Source: Dryocosmus kuriphilus (taxonomy: Eukaryota; Arthropoda; Insecta; Hymenoptera; Cynipidae). From it: DNA of 64,000 bases. The notes below the pieces were generated by a model that worked only from the letters and a program-made list of their open reading frames with translations, had not been told where the DNA came from and did not search any database. The stretch is from the NCBI GenBank assembly GCA_038277395.1, contig CM076191.1:175630552-175694551 (forward strand), read 5' to 3'. A program made the translations under genes and the position numbers. Below are positions 1 to 11,684 of the stretch, piece after piece (within the stretch, counting starts at the first letter, position 1; every line of letters starts with the position of its first letter).

Positions 1-13
1 CGCCTAGCAGCTA

Positions 14-424
14 CCCTATTAGCACCCAATATTGCTTCGAATACTGCACGGCAATATTCAGGCAACATTGACACAACATATCAATGGCCGTTTTTGGTAA
101 AATTCAGGTATTGTTTTTAACAAGAAATATCTAGTAAATCTTAGGGGAGGTAGGTGAAAATGGTCTTCATTTTATAATATGGATCATATATAATATAGTA
201 TATACTACGGGTACTCAAAACCCAAAAATGACATCCATTTTTACCTATCTCTTACGCTTTACAAGATATTTGTTGTTAAAAAGAATAATCATTTTAGCAG
301 CCGAATGTTGCCAAAAACGGCCATCGATATGTTGCGTCAATGTTGCCTCAATATTGACCTGAATATTTCCGACGTTGCAGGAAATATCGGTCCAATATTG
401 ATGCAATATTGGGCGCTAATAGGG
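14..424. mobile_element. Palindromic TA-flanked MITE, copy A
   Basis: A ~411-bp element beginning CCCTATTAGC and ending GCTAATAGGG. The right part, reverse-complemented, matches the left part: the segment around AATGGCCGTTTTTGG at ~89-103 mirrors CCAAAAACGGCCAT near 312-325. The inverted arms run nearly to the middle, so the whole unit can fold back. The left flank is TA; the right flank is CA, probably a decayed TA target duplication. No coding capacity. A second copy lies at 3995-4436. TA targeting suggests mobilisation by a Tc1/mariner-type transposase, which is inference. Confidence 0.8.
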
Positions 425-1885
425 CAAATGTCTCTGAAACTACTTAATATCTCTCTCAATAAAAAAAGCCCGTCTTCAATCAATGTTCATCTATAGAATT
501 GATATATTTCAAATAGTTTTTTCCTTTTTAAATTTATAATCATACAAGAAGAGTTGAAGTGCTTTCACTGATAAAGCAATGTCTGAACATCTCTCCTCAC
601 AGCTTATTTCCTGCTCAATCAAAATAACTGCAACTTTTTACGAGAGTTCTTCTTGCATCTGGTGTGTTTTCTCTCTCGGATTGTCGATCTGGCGTCGATC
701 TGAGAACCAGAAGCGAATATACCTGCGTAATCCGTGCACAGCAATATGCATCATTGCGCTCTAATCTGTAATTTATATTATTTTCATCGATCGTTTATAC
801 TCTGTAAGACGTTAGACACTATCGATCAATGTAATTAATCGCGGTTGTGAAATTCCCCATTGCCCATTGGTGCTCTTCATCAGAAGGAGATAAGAAGATG
901 TAAAATATAGAATGGACAATGGGACCACATAAGACGGGCAAATTGCGTGCTACGTAGATCGCAGTTTCGTGTCTCTTGCACATACGATTTACTCTATTGA
1001 CAATTAATGCATGTCGCTCCTATATATAGTTACTCTCGACATCATTTCCTTTTCATCTCGTTCCTCACGATCTTGGTAACAGAATGTGAAAGTCGCCGGT
1101 CACCTGGTCATCCTTATTATGCACAATATACACATGCATGCATAAATACATAAACATCCGCACATATACACTAGATACTCGGTGTCTTCATACAGCATCA
1201 CATATATATCTCTAGGGTCTGCATTCACACACGTGCATCGCTTTCCAACGAAAAAATGTTCTGAATTGTCTATAATAAACATTTGTAAGATCCTTGTTAT
1301 GTCAAAGATTTACTCGCACTTACGAAGCTTGTTATTTTTTCTTTCGAATTCGTTTATTGTAGAGGAAATCTTTATGGCAGTTAAACGTACATCATGCTAA
1401 TCGACTCTAACTGTCTGATTGTTCATAAAGAAAGAATTACCACATTACAAAATTAGAAAGTTTCATACTCATTTACTAAAAAATCGTGGTTGATACTAGG
1501 GTGGTCGAGAAAAATATTACATTTTTTTACTTTTCATCATCAACCGTATTGAAACTGTATTTCAGATAGATTTGGTACCATTTTATTTCCGATTCTTTCT
1601 TCGGAATCTGCATCCGAAGCTTTCCGCTTTTATCAGAAATTTTGACAAATTTTGACGGAAAAGTCCAAGATAGTGCAAATAGCTTGTAAATCAATTATAT
1701 AAATATAAATTATAAATTTTCGGAAAGAATCGGACGCATACCTCAGAAAAATTAGAAAAGAAATGGAAGGGATTGGATTGGATTTTTCGGAAACAACTTT
1801 CTATCAGAAATTTCTATCAGGGATTTTAATATTTCTCTCCCTTCACGAAAAAAAAGTTGCCTATCTTACAGAATTTTTTGTTTAA
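425..1885. other. AT-rich DNA, no gene seen
   Basis: No convincing coding segment, RNA gene or complete mobile element. A weak inverted similarity lies around 1590-1760 (Phe/Glu-poor TTTCCG/CGGAAA motifs) but is too short to call an element. Confidence 0.5.
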
Positions 1886-2799
1886 GGGATTAGACCTGTG
1901 TGACGGCTTAAGAAAATCGATTTTTACATTTTGACATTTTTTTCAAGTAAAACATGTTAAAAACAGACTGTGCAAATTTCAGAGCAAAATTCAAAATACT
2001 TTTAGAGTTACAGCGAAAAAGGGAGCGCGCCGTAGAGGTAGGTAAATTAAAAAGTTAAATTAATTAAATTAATTAATAAAATAGGTAAATTACGAAGGGA
2101 TTTTCTTTATAATTCTTTATAATTCTTCTTTATAAGCTGCTGAAAACGAAGGTTTTAAAGAAACTGAAGGATTGCTCTATGCACCAGGCATATCTGATTA
2201 GTGTAAGTATAATTTTTGTATTATGTAATTTTTGTAATCTCTTTCAAAACTTTAAACGCGTTTTTCTCGAAACCACTTTTTTTGGTCGCGGGGGAAGTAC
2301 CCACAAAAAACTATTCAACCGATTGACCTGAAATTTTGACACGTTATTCTACACATGAAAGAGTGTTACACTTACCTAAAAAACATTTAATATTTTAATA
2401 ATTAATTAATTTTCTAAAACAATTTCGCAAAGAAAAGTGCGATTTTGAATTTTTTTTCAAAAGTCAGCCATTTTGTTTTTTATAAAAAAATGCATATTAA
2501 TGGTAAGTGTAATAGCGAAAGATCTATAGGACAATAAACAATTTGATTTTTTGCTTTTAGATCACCACAGAAGCCTGTGTGCTCCCCAACCCCCCTACGC
2601 CTTTTTTTGAGGCGTTTACGTTGGTCGAAAAAAAAAAATAAAAAATAAATTATTTAAATGAATAAAAACTTTTTTGTATACCTTAAGATACCAATAAAAA
2701 TATATAAAAAAATCAAAATGATTTTATTTTATTTTCCTTCCAAAAAAAATCACGAAATAACGTTTAAAATATGAGCGTCACACAGGTATACTTAATCCC
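1886..2799. mobile_element. Non-autonomous DNA transposon with short inverted ends
   Basis: The left end GGGATTAGACCTGTGTGACG (1886-1905) and the right end CGTCACACAGGTATACTTAA followed by TCCC (2776-2799) are inverted matches, with a 4-base difference in spacing. The interval is 914 bp. It is flanked by TTAA on the left and TTAT on the right, which may be a decayed TTAA target duplication. The interior has no open frame and holds several poly(A/T) tracts and a C-rich patch near 2583. TTAA targeting would suggest a piggyBac-type helper, but the duplication is imperfect and this assignment is weak. Confidence 0.6.
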
Positions 2800-3994
2800 T
2801 TATTATGAAAACCGATTCGATGTGAAAGCATCATGGAAAAAAATCTCCTTGACAACAAATCTGGAAAATTGACATTCTGAAGATGTGCGAAATTGATGTT
2901 TTATAAAGATCGTGCTAATAGTACTGGATTTTAGTCAGAAAGTAGGCTAGACATAAAACTGAAACTAATGTTTATAATTTCGATATAAATTCGGCTTCTT
3001 CTTGCCTTCTTAATCGCAATCGGATTTAACGCAGCTAATTAATATGATAACTATTTTAGGGAAGGCAGGTCGTCATGCAGATAAAGGTAGATATAATAGT
3101 CGCTTTAAAAGTTACATTGCGAATTCTATTATTATTATTTTTTTTTTTTGAGCAGAGAACATATTACAGAATGATAAAATGACCATAATTAAAGTGCATA
3201 TATGCTTTCTGCATCAGAGATTACATTTTACAAAATGAGAAAATTGATAATTAAATTTTCTTGGTATGGATTTCGACAATTTGTAGCTTGAAATAAAGTA
3301 GCTACAATTTCAAGTCAAAATTAGCAAAAATGTAAATTGGATTTGAAATTTGCAATCGAATTTGAAGGAATTTTAAACATTAATTATGTAATTCCTTGTT
3401 CTTCTTTTGTATGAGAATAACAGAATTAAAGTGATTTTATTACATGCAGTGAAAATTGGGTACTTTTAAATTTCGATTAGAGTATTAAAAAAATAGAAAA
3501 ATTAACAAAAATGGGCAAGTGCGTGAGAAAGAAAAACCTAGTTTTTAGGTCACTTTGTGGAATGTTCTCTATTCTTGGCACTTAGGTGACTGTAAACTTT
3601 CGGTTTCGTTGAAGTTAAGCAAATGGTAACAATGGACCAATGCCTCGGGGAAATGTAAAGATCGTAAAACCGTAACGCTTAGGTACCAACAGTGGGAGGA
3701 TTCTCATAATTTCTCTTCCGAGGTTACGAGACTCGCGGACCAAAAGGAAAAGCCAGACTCGTTTTTCACGGCTCGACTCGCGTAAAACGTATGCTTATTC
3801 CTCCACTGCCTCCGAATTTTATTCAAATATATTCCAAAATTTAGAGAGAAAAAATTGTAGAAACTTCCACAGTATTCTGCAATCTTTAAGAGAAAAATAA
3901 AACTATTGAGAACGAAAATGAAAAATAATGTTATTTTAAAATTTGCTGCTTCATCTATACAGAACGAAATTTAAATAAAACTATAGTGATACTA
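2800..3994. other. AT-rich DNA, no gene seen
   Basis: Nothing coding recognised. A slightly GC-richer patch at ~3640-3800 has no motif I can assign. Confidence 0.5.
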
Positions 3995-4436
3995 CCCTAT
4001 TAGCATCCAATATTACCTCAATGTTGCACCGATATTTCCTGCAATACCGGCAATATTGACGGCAATATAGAGGCAACATTGACGCAACATATCGATGGCC
4101 GTTTTTGGCAACATTCAGTCATTATTTTTAACAAAAAATATCTAGTAAATCTTAGAGAAGCAAGATAAAAATGGTTTTCATTTTACAATATGGATCTATA
4201 TATAATATAGTATACTGCGGGTACTCAAAACCCAAAAATGACATCCATTTTTACCTATCTCTTACGGTTTACGAGATATTTGTTGTTAAAAATAATAATA
4301 ATTTTAGGAGACAAATGTTGCCCAAAACGGCCATCGATATGTTGCGTCAATGTTGCCTCAATATTGCCATCAGAATTTCCAACATTGCAGGAAATATATC
4401 GGTACAACATTGAGGAAATATTGGGTGCTAATAGGG
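3995..4436. mobile_element. Palindromic TA-flanked MITE, copy B
   Basis: A 442-bp copy of the element at 14-424, with termini CCCTATTAGC and GTGCTAATAGGG and a perfect TA duplication on both sides (3993-3994 and 4437-4438). The left arm (3995 to ~4185) and right arm (~4235 to 4436) are imperfect inverted repeats around a ~50-bp spacer. Both copies have the spacer in the same orientation. A transcript through it would form a hairpin of nearly 200 bp. Confidence 0.87.
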
Positions 4437-6436
4437 TATATATATTTCAGTTTCTTCTTAGGTAATAAGGAACTTTTTAATTATGGTATAATTCGAATGC
4501 AATTTTAAGTATAGAATCTGGGCCACTGAGTCTTGAGTTACGTTTACAATGGTAAAGAACTGAGTGATATGAGAACCAACTTCAAGCCTTTTTCAACAAA
4601 CGCAACTCTAGGAATGTGACTAAACAAGTCAAAATGCACTGCTCCCGGAAAAACGGAATGCTTGAGAGAATTAGAGATAATATCATGAAAATAATTTTGC
4701 GCTAAACGCTTGATGAAAAGGCGTGGTCGTACATTAAACAAATTTTATACAAACTAGTAAAATATAATTAAATAAACTGGACTACAGTTCATAGTACTAT
4801 AGTTTATAGAAACTTGTTCCAACATGTTCAAAATAAGCAAAATTTTGTGTCTTGTCCTGTTTATAATTAGTCCAAAATAATCCATAACTTGTCCTAATTA
4901 GTCGGAAATTTATTAGAACAAGCACTAAATAAACAAAACTTGTTCAAAACAACAAATTTATTGCAAGAGAAATAAATAAAACACTTCTTAATTTATCAGA
5001 GTCCAAACTTATTTCAATTATTTCGAAACAATCCAAAAGAGGGAATAAATGAGGAAACTAGATAACGGAAAACCTCAAAGTTTTTGCAAATTTAATTAAG
5101 GAACTAAAAATATTTACAGATAAAAAGAAAATTTCCATACATTCTGCATTTTAATTCAGCATAAATATTCTGTTTTAATCCTATTAATTATATGACCATT
5201 AAAATTTCTGAGTTTATTTCAAAGTGCAATCCATGCCCATAAAGAGGCTATAAATACATTAAATATGTTTAGCTTAAAAGGATATAGGGCACTATTCATA
5301 AGGAAAAGGAAGTTCTATAAATACTCGGAAAGGCTAAGGAGTTAAGAGAACCTATTACAGGTTAATGAGTAGCGTCTTAATTATAGCAAAGTATTGATTA
5401 AGTATACTAAGTAATATAAATTACGTATAATAAACATATAAATATCTAAATATTGTTCAGTGAAAATTGGGATATAGGTAAATATAGATACAAATAGTAT
5501 ATTTTTCTGAGTTTTAATATAAATCAATTCTATAGAAGGGATAGTGTTCCACTTTACCCATCTCGGCAAAATGCACTTGTTCGGATACCATCACGCTCTT
5601 TTCTCTTTTTTTCCGATCAGATTACGCAAGTACACTCTATTCTTACTCAACTTCTCACAGGGTGAGGTTAATTGTGGCATGGAATTTCTGTTTAATCTTC
5701 CTTGGACTCACTGATGCGAGAAATAAAAGAAGCATGAGTGCACTCTCGGTAATTGACTTCTGTTACATCTTCAACTTATGCGAGCATTACACTGATTTTC
5801 AGTTTACTAGTTGAATAAGATTTTTTCCACCCTGAGGTGATTCTCGTTTTGAATTCTAAGATATCTAGAACTTATTCGGAATGTTTTGAAACAATGTTTG
5901 AAGTTGCCAGAACTTGTTTGAAGCTGTCCAATTCTTTCTGGAGGTGTTTTTTCTTGTTAAAAACTTGTTCTAAATAGTTAACAACCCAGAAAACTGTTCT
6001 GAACTTACTCAGACGTGTCCGAACTCAGACTAATTGGGTTTAAATTAAAAAAATTAGTCAATAAGAGGATGTTATAAATTTCCCTTGTGGGTTGTTACAC
6101 ACGTACAAGATACGCAATTCGTTGAACACGCGAAACTGCACTATGTTGCGTTGGCGTGCATAGCAACTTTAATTCAATACCTCGTTAACCACACGAGTGG
6201 TGGTGACGTTGCGTGAAACCAAGTTCACGCATGCCCAGCCATATGTTACGTTATCGTTGCGCATTGTGTATATTAGATCACACTTGAACTGAAACTATAA
6301 TGCTGTCCTCAAAGTTACACTCGCTGATTTAATGCTGCAAGACCGTAACTCACTGTTTCACGAAAAAATACTTCTCACGCATTATACGTTTAAAAAAAAG
6401 TTATATTGTTACTCCCCCAAGTATGTTACAAAATTG
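4437..6436. other. AT-rich DNA with cryptic CTTGTTC-type repeats
   Basis: Two clusters (about 4805-5035 and 5868-6030) are unusually dense in variants of AACTTGTTC and AGTCCAAA, suggesting slippage-generated cryptic repetition. A minus-strand open segment at 4544-4741 (65 codons) has somewhat protein-like composition but matches no family I know. No other gene seen. Confidence 0.4.
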
Positions 6437-6940
6437 ATAACAGGATGTCTAGCGATCAGGTAATTTGAAATTCCCGATTTTTTCCGACCAATTTTTTTCA
6501 CGAGCAATTTTTAAAATTTTTTATTGCAATTTTTCTTAGGTCGACGTATAGAAATGGGAACTTTAACATAATACACATGTATAAAATTTATGAGACAAAG
6601 AAAACCATTTTTTATTACGTATAATTATAAAACAAATACTTGGGGCTCCCAGAAGGCCTTTTCGTGAAAAAGATTAATTCTTAAAAATAAACTTTATTAA
6701 TAATAAATACTTTTTCCTTGACATGCATACCTTGTAGTCCTGTTGAGCAGAATACATCATGCTTTGTAAAAAATTTTAAAAATAATATTTAGGCTCACAG
6801 GGAGCTTTCTTTGTAAACATTTTACATTCTCATCTCAATGAGAAGTTATTAGTTTTATGTGAAAACTGACTTCACGGATTTTATCAAATCTCCACGTTTC
6901 GAGACCCCCTGAATCCGAAAAAAACAGTTTTTTACGATGG

Positions 6941-6977
6941 TGTCTGTCTGTCTGTCTGTCGTCGTCGTCGTTGTTGT
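6941..6977. repeat. Compound microsatellite (TGTC)n(GTC)n
   Basis: Five TGTC units (6941-6960) run directly into GTC/GTT units (to 6977). It sits just upstream of the ~160-bp tandem repeat and appears to be an internal part of the surrounding compound repeat. Confidence 0.9.
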
Positions 6978-7130
6978 CATGATTCTTGTCATCTGTATAC
7001 CGGATAACTTTCGAAAGACTAATCGGATAGACTAATCGCTTTAAAAATAAAGAACGAGTTCGTTAACCAGCGTTTTTTGACCAACGGTTCTGGTTTTATC
7101 CATCGAAAATCCTTTTTAGGAAACAAAACA

Positions 7131-7590
7131 TTCAATTTTCCACTCAAACTATGCGAGATACGAAAAAATCGTTAAAGAACAAAGTTGTTCATCTCAAAAA
7201 TATCTACAGATTTGCTTCATAACATTTTTTATAAGACTCATAGTCTTTGAATTATTTGTGAAAAATGTTACTAAATATAAAAAAAGATTTACTTTTCAGC
7301 AAAAGTATGCAAGATGCGAAAAAAAAATTGAGGAGCAAAGTTATTTATCTCAAGAAGATCTACAAATTTGTTTTATATATTTTTTTTTTGCTAGGACCCA
7401 TATTTTTCGTTTTAATTGTGAATACTCTTATTAATAAAAATCAAGAATTCAATTTTCTCGCCAAACTGTGCGAGATACAAAGAAAATGTTTAGAAGCCGA
7501 TTTATTTATTTCAAAAAGATCTACAAAGTTTCTTCATGCTTCTTTCAAATAGCATACCTATATAGGTTTTGTTTTAATCTAAACCATGTT
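7131..7590. repeat. Degenerate ~156-161-bp tandem repeat, three copies plus a LINE-split fourth
   Basis: Anchor motifs recur: ATGCGAGATACGAA at 7151, ATGCAAGATGCGAA at 7307 and GTGCGAGATACAAA at 7468, giving spacings of 156 and 161 bp. A second anchor, ATCTACA, recurs in the same register. A fourth copy starts before 7590 and resumes at 10981: TTATTAATAAAAATCAAGAA at 7428 matches TT (7589-7590) joined to ATTAATAAAAATCAAGAA (10981). The 161-bp spacing is restored if the intervening LINE is removed. No relation seen to the 155-bp satellite at 40.8-64 kb. Confidence 0.75.
7576..7590. repeat. LINE target-site duplication, 3'-side copy
   Basis: AATCTAAACCATGTT, matching 10966-10980 at 14 of 15 positions. 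It directly abuts the T-run (poly(A) tail on the minus strand) of the LINE. Confidence 0.8.
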
Positions 7591-7640
7591 TTTTTTTGCG
7601 CCACTGTTCTTTCGTTGCCCATTCTTGCAAAATGTCCCGC

Positions 7641-9404
7641 CTAGCTTAATTTGCGCGCTTTCATTACTCTATTAATATTTACTGACCCGTAGAGTGCATG
7701 CAGCTCATCATTATGGAGTTTTCTCCATTCACCAGTCTCTTCGTCCCTTTTGGGACCATAGATTTTTCGAAGTACTTTATTTTCGAATACTCTAAACCTG
7801 TTCTCCTCTCCTTTCGTCAGCGCCCACATTTCGCACCCGTACATGACGACCGGCATTATTATCGTTTTGTAAATTCTTACTCTGATGTTTCTAGATAACG
7901 ATCGCGATTTTAGTAATGTATTTGTTACATAGTAGCACCGATTGCCAGCGTGCAGCCGCCTGTTGATTTCCGTTTTAATGTTATTGTCGCTAGTTATAAT
8001 AGTCCCGAGGTATTTAAACTCATTAACTCTTTCAAATTTCATATTTCCGGCCACTAGATCCCCCTCTTCATTATTTTGTTCTGATCTGTCGACGATCAGA
8101 TATTTTGTCTTCGATGCGCTAACTTCTAAACCTATTTCCTTGGCTTTTGTGATCAAGATTTCCGCATTTTTAGCTACCGTTTCTCTATCATTCTCGAGTA
8201 AGTCGAGATCATCCGCATATCCCAGAATTTGTATTATCCCATTGAGGGTAGCACCGGACGGATTCGTTTGTACTTCTCTGACCACGTATTCTAAAACTAA
8301 GTTGAAAAGGATGCACGAAAGTAAATCGCCCTGTTTCAGGCCATCGCGGATCAAAAATTCTTCGGATAAACTTCCGTTTACGCGTATCCTACCGCTACTG
8401 CCGCTTAAGAAAACTTCGATAAGTCTAACCAATTTCCTTGGTACACCCAAGAACTCCAGAATCCAGTACATTCGTGGACGTATAATAGAGTCGTAAGCTT
8501 TTTTGAAGTCGATAAATAGCTGATGTGTTGCCTCATTAAATTCCCATTTCTTTTCTAACAGTTGTCTAATTGTAAACATTTGATCGCTTGTAGACCGGTT
8601 TCGGCGGAATCCACACTGGTAATCCCCAATGATTTCCTCAGCAAAAGGCGTTAGTCTACTTAAGATTAAATTGGTCAGGATCTTATAGCACGAAGGCACA
8701 AGTGAAATTCCCCGATAATTGTTACAGTTCGTTTTATCGCCTTTTTTAAAAATGGGTATAATAATAGAGGTATTCCATTCCTCCGGTATGCGTTCTGTTT
8801 TCCAGCTTACGCGCATTAATTTACAAATTTGGCTTGTGAGGCGAGGGCTCCCATTTTTTATCAGTTCTGACGGTAGGTCGTCAATGCCCGCAGCTTTGTT
8901 ATTTTTCAGCTTCTTTATGGCCATTTCTATTTCTTTATCAGTAGGCTCATCAATTAGTAGATCAGCAGTGTGGATTTCACCCAGATCAACTTCAACGGGA
9001 GCTTCGCGTACGTTCAATAGCTTATCAAAATAGTTTTTCCATAAATTTAGTCTTTCTGTTGCATTAGCTACTAAATTGCCATTTTCGTCCCTCATTACTT
9101 CCGTTCTACTTTGAAAGCCTTTCCTTATAAAATTGATTCCCCTGTACATCTCACGCGGGTTATTTTGCTTATTATGCGTGTCTATTTCTAGTATTTTATT
9201 CTTCTCCCACTCCCTTTTCTTGAATCTGTAAAACCTATTTGTACTTTTACTAATCTCGAGATACTTCTTATGTGTTCGATCGCACTTATTTTGTAAAATA
9301 ATTTCTTTGGCCTTCGTTCGCTTTTTAAACCATAGTTTGCACTCTTCGTCGAACTCTTCATACTCTTCGCGGCTGTCTTTATCGCCTCTTTCATATTGCC
9401 CCAC
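7641..9404 (-). pseudogene. LINE reverse transcriptase region (587-codon open segment)
   Basis: This open segment encodes an RNA-directed DNA polymerase used for target-primed reverse transcription. Catalytic motifs are intact: motif A FIDFKKAYD (residues 297-305, Asp299), GLKQGD (355-360) and motif C YADD (396-399, bases 8208-8219). GFRRNRSTSDQ (265-275) and the C-terminal FKYLGT segment (463-468) are typical of LINE RTs. The first Met is not a native start: upstream coding continues in another frame (about 9370-9511), so a frameshift separates it from the endonuclease. At the other end a TAG at 7641-7643 replaces what is usually Trp in a WAGH-type motif, and homologous coding (AGHFARM) continues beyond it to ~7600. 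The RT is open over 1.7 kb while the endonuclease is broken, so the insertion is probably not very old. Confidence 0.9.
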
Positions 9405-9511
9405 AGGATTTCCGGGTTCTCCTCACAATTATCGCTATCGTCTCCCTGTTTTTGAAGAGCGTCGAAACTATTAGAAATCTTTACTTGATAATTCAATATT
9501 TTTGTTGGCAT

Positions 9512-10354
9512 TTTAAGCTTATCTATATAAATCGTACTGCTGGCTCTGGAGGGCTAGTTTTCTTATTTAACCCTAGTCTAGATCTTAGTTTTACTATCAT
9601 GAGAAAGTGGTTTGAATTTAAATCCGCTGCCCTCTACGATCTTACATCGAGAATGCTTGTATGACGTCTTCTGTTAATTAAAACGTGATCAATCTGATTG
9701 TGAGTGATTCCATCTGGTAATGTCCAGGTGGCCTTATGTATATTTTTATGCTTGAAATATGTGTTTTTGACAACGAGGTTCTTTGAAGCTGCAAAGGTAA
9801 TTACTCTAGTCCCATTATCATTACTGACGTCATGCAAGCTTTCTGACCCTAATGTAGGCCTATACATCGGTTTTTTTTCCAATTTTCGCGTTGAAGTCTC
9901 CCAATACTATTTTTGGGTCAAACTTCGAGAACTTGTCAAAAACTTGTTCGATTGTTTCGTAAAAAAGATCTTTAGTATCTTCGTCTTTGTCCTCGGTAGG
10001 GCAGTGCACGTTAATTAGCACCTGTTTGCAGAAATTACCCTTTAGTACAATATATGATAACTGGTCGTTAATGAATGGCATATCGATAACCGCTTGCGAA
10101 AATCATTTATTAATAAGAAACCCGGTCACCAGTTTGCGCCCTTTAGCTCCCCCATAGTGAAAAGTGTAGTTATCCTTAAAGATTGATGCATACTCGCCAG
10201 GCCAGCAGGTTTCTTGAAGTGCTATTATATCAATATCGTATCTCTTTGCTATCTCAATGAATTCGCTAAATCCGACAGTATTTAGACTACGCGCATTTAG
10301 AGTTCCTGTCTTAAGATACTTTATTGTAGTTGTTCGTTTTTGGAAGTTAGCCAT
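9512..10354 (-). pseudogene. LINE AP-like endonuclease region, disrupted
   Basis: This would nick target DNA to start reverse transcription. It begins at Met 10354. Recognisable pieces in order: GTLNARSL and IALQETCWPG (metal-binding Asn/Glu motifs, frame of 10354), then an in-frame TGA at 10103-10105. The same frame continues with NVHCPTEDKDED and LGDFNAKIG to about 9870. An eight-A run near 9870-9880 marks a frame change, after which KATWTLPDGITHNQIDHVLI (the Asp-His motif) reads in another frame to ~9634. The order and motifs are those of an exonuclease/endonuclease/phosphatase fold; the breaks make it non-functional. Product family is secure, function is lost. Confidence 0.88.
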
Positions 10355-10965
10355 GATAGTTTTAAGAAAGTCCGCACGTTAGGGATCCTGTTCCGATCGC
10401 AGGTGAGTCCACCGTCCCAGGAATGATTACCCCCATACCTACCTAGATCTAAGTATGGGAGCTTTCCGACTTTGACAAGGACCGTGTCAACTTGTCGTCA
10501 GACACATTACGGTTTCATCCTCGTATCCTAGCGTCCCCCTGCAAGGTAGTGCGCTACACTGGCATCAATACCACGTTGACCCTACAGGCGAATCATTCCA
10601 CACATCCCTTGCGGGCAGTGTCATCGCTGTGGTATCCAATGGGGCAGCAGGATTTTCCCCTTACAAGATTTTTAGTTTTGGTTCGGGTATTGTTTCTAGG
10701 TGGATACACGCTGAGCCTCGGCTTGGTAGAACCCACCTATTGCGTATGGACGCGAAAGGGTGAATCCCCCCAAACCATGGACTTAGTGTACCTATTTTAT
10801 ACCAATGTGGGCTCACCACACCCACGACTGGTTCCTATCGGCTGTTCGCGACTGCTTATTCTTGTATTCGCAGTTAACCTCAAAAGCTGTTCAACCTCAG
10901 GGGCCGTTCCTCTATCCGCAACCTGAGGACGCGCTGCGTAGTGGTGACAGGAACCCACCGAGCAG
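10355..10965 (-). other. LINE 5' leader region
   Basis: About 610 bp between the endonuclease start and the target duplication, clearly more GC-rich than the flanking DNA and without a convincing protein. Its position inside the duplication-bounded element makes it the 5' untranslated/promoter part of the LINE. Open frames on the plus strand here are incidental. Confidence 0.7.
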
Positions 10966-10980
10966 AATCTTAACCATGTT
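10966..10980. repeat. LINE target-site duplication, 5'-side copy
   Basis: AATCTTAACCATGTT, one mismatch from 7576-7590. The ~160-bp tandem repeat resumes in register immediately after it. Confidence 0.8.
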
Positions 10981-11016
10981 ATTAATAAAAATCAAGAATT
11001 TAATTGTCCTGGGATG

Positions 11017-11045
11017 AAAATGTGCCCGCCAGGCGGGCACATTTT
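11017..11045. repeat. 29-bp perfect palindrome, GC-rich core
   Basis: AAAATGTGCCCGCC (11017-11030), a single A, then the exact reverse complement GGCGGGCACATTTT (11032-11045). It gives a 14-bp perfect stem, striking in such AT-rich DNA. It lies inside the compound repeat, 36 bp after the LINE; transcription in either direction would give a hairpin with a U-run. Role unknown. Confidence 0.85.
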
Positions 11046-11684
11046 TTAATTTTATTTCCACTTTGAAAAAGAAAGTGTTGTTTCAAATTAAAAGGGGAAA
11101 TATTCACAAAAAGACTCCCTATAGAGCTCCTAAATATTATTCTATACTTATTATTATACTTAATGGAATTTGTATGTAATTAGGCAGATTATTTCCTTTA
11201 GCAGCGAAAAATAACAACTTTAAGTATTTTTTGTAGGTAAATTAATAAAATTGGCGAAAATATAGGACTTTGAAATTTTGGGTAACTTTTTTTTTGAAAA
11301 TTATTATATCTTCGAATCTATTTGATCGTTTTTAATTTTAAAAATAGAAAATTCTTTATACTGAAATATACTTTCAAGTAAAAAGAGGAAACAAATTAAA
11401 AATGTAAAATTTATTAAATAAACCAAAAACTTTAAATGCGTTTCTGCAGCTATTTTCATAATTTTTTATGTGTTTATAAGTGCTTTTGTCTCTTCTGCTT
11501 TTCTCTTCTTTTTGCTTATTTGCCCTCTAAATCTTTCCATTCTCAGCCAGTTTAGCGTTTTTTTTAATCAAAATAAACCTATTGTAACCGATTTTACTAC
11601 TCCGAAAACTTTGTTGGTACATAGGAAGCATAGGAATTTTTGACTGTATATAAAGTATAAATGAAATATAAAACAGACTATGTA

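Larger units (their letters stand above)
7591..10965 (-). mobile_element. RTE-like non-LTR retrotransposon, nearly complete, inactivated
   Basis: A ~3.4-kb LINE on the minus strand with a 5' leader (10965 to ~10355), an AP-type endonuclease region (~10354 to ~9600), a reverse transcriptase (~9404 to ~7600) and a short A-tail (T-run 7591-7597). A 15-bp near-perfect target duplication flanks it. Coding is broken: a TGA inside the endonuclease, at least three frame changes, and a TAG where the C-terminal region would continue. The endonuclease style (LQET, GDFN, NQIDH) and the RT are like RTE-clade elements whose endonuclease is often annotated as craniofacial development protein 2-like. Clade placement is from memory of motifs, not a search. 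There is almost no 3' UTR: the tail begins within a conserved C-terminal segment. Confidence 0.88.

Noticed and set aside
4544..4741. 65-codon minus-strand frame with fairly protein-like composition
   Set aside because: No recognisable family, no splice or promoter context; too weak to list as a gene.
7698..9664. Plus-strand frames across the LINE
   Set aside because: Antisense shadows of the reverse transcriptase.
10492..11017. Plus-strand 144- and 70-codon frames
   Set aside because: Lie antisense in the LINE 5' leader, whose ends are fixed by the target duplication; no homology recognised.
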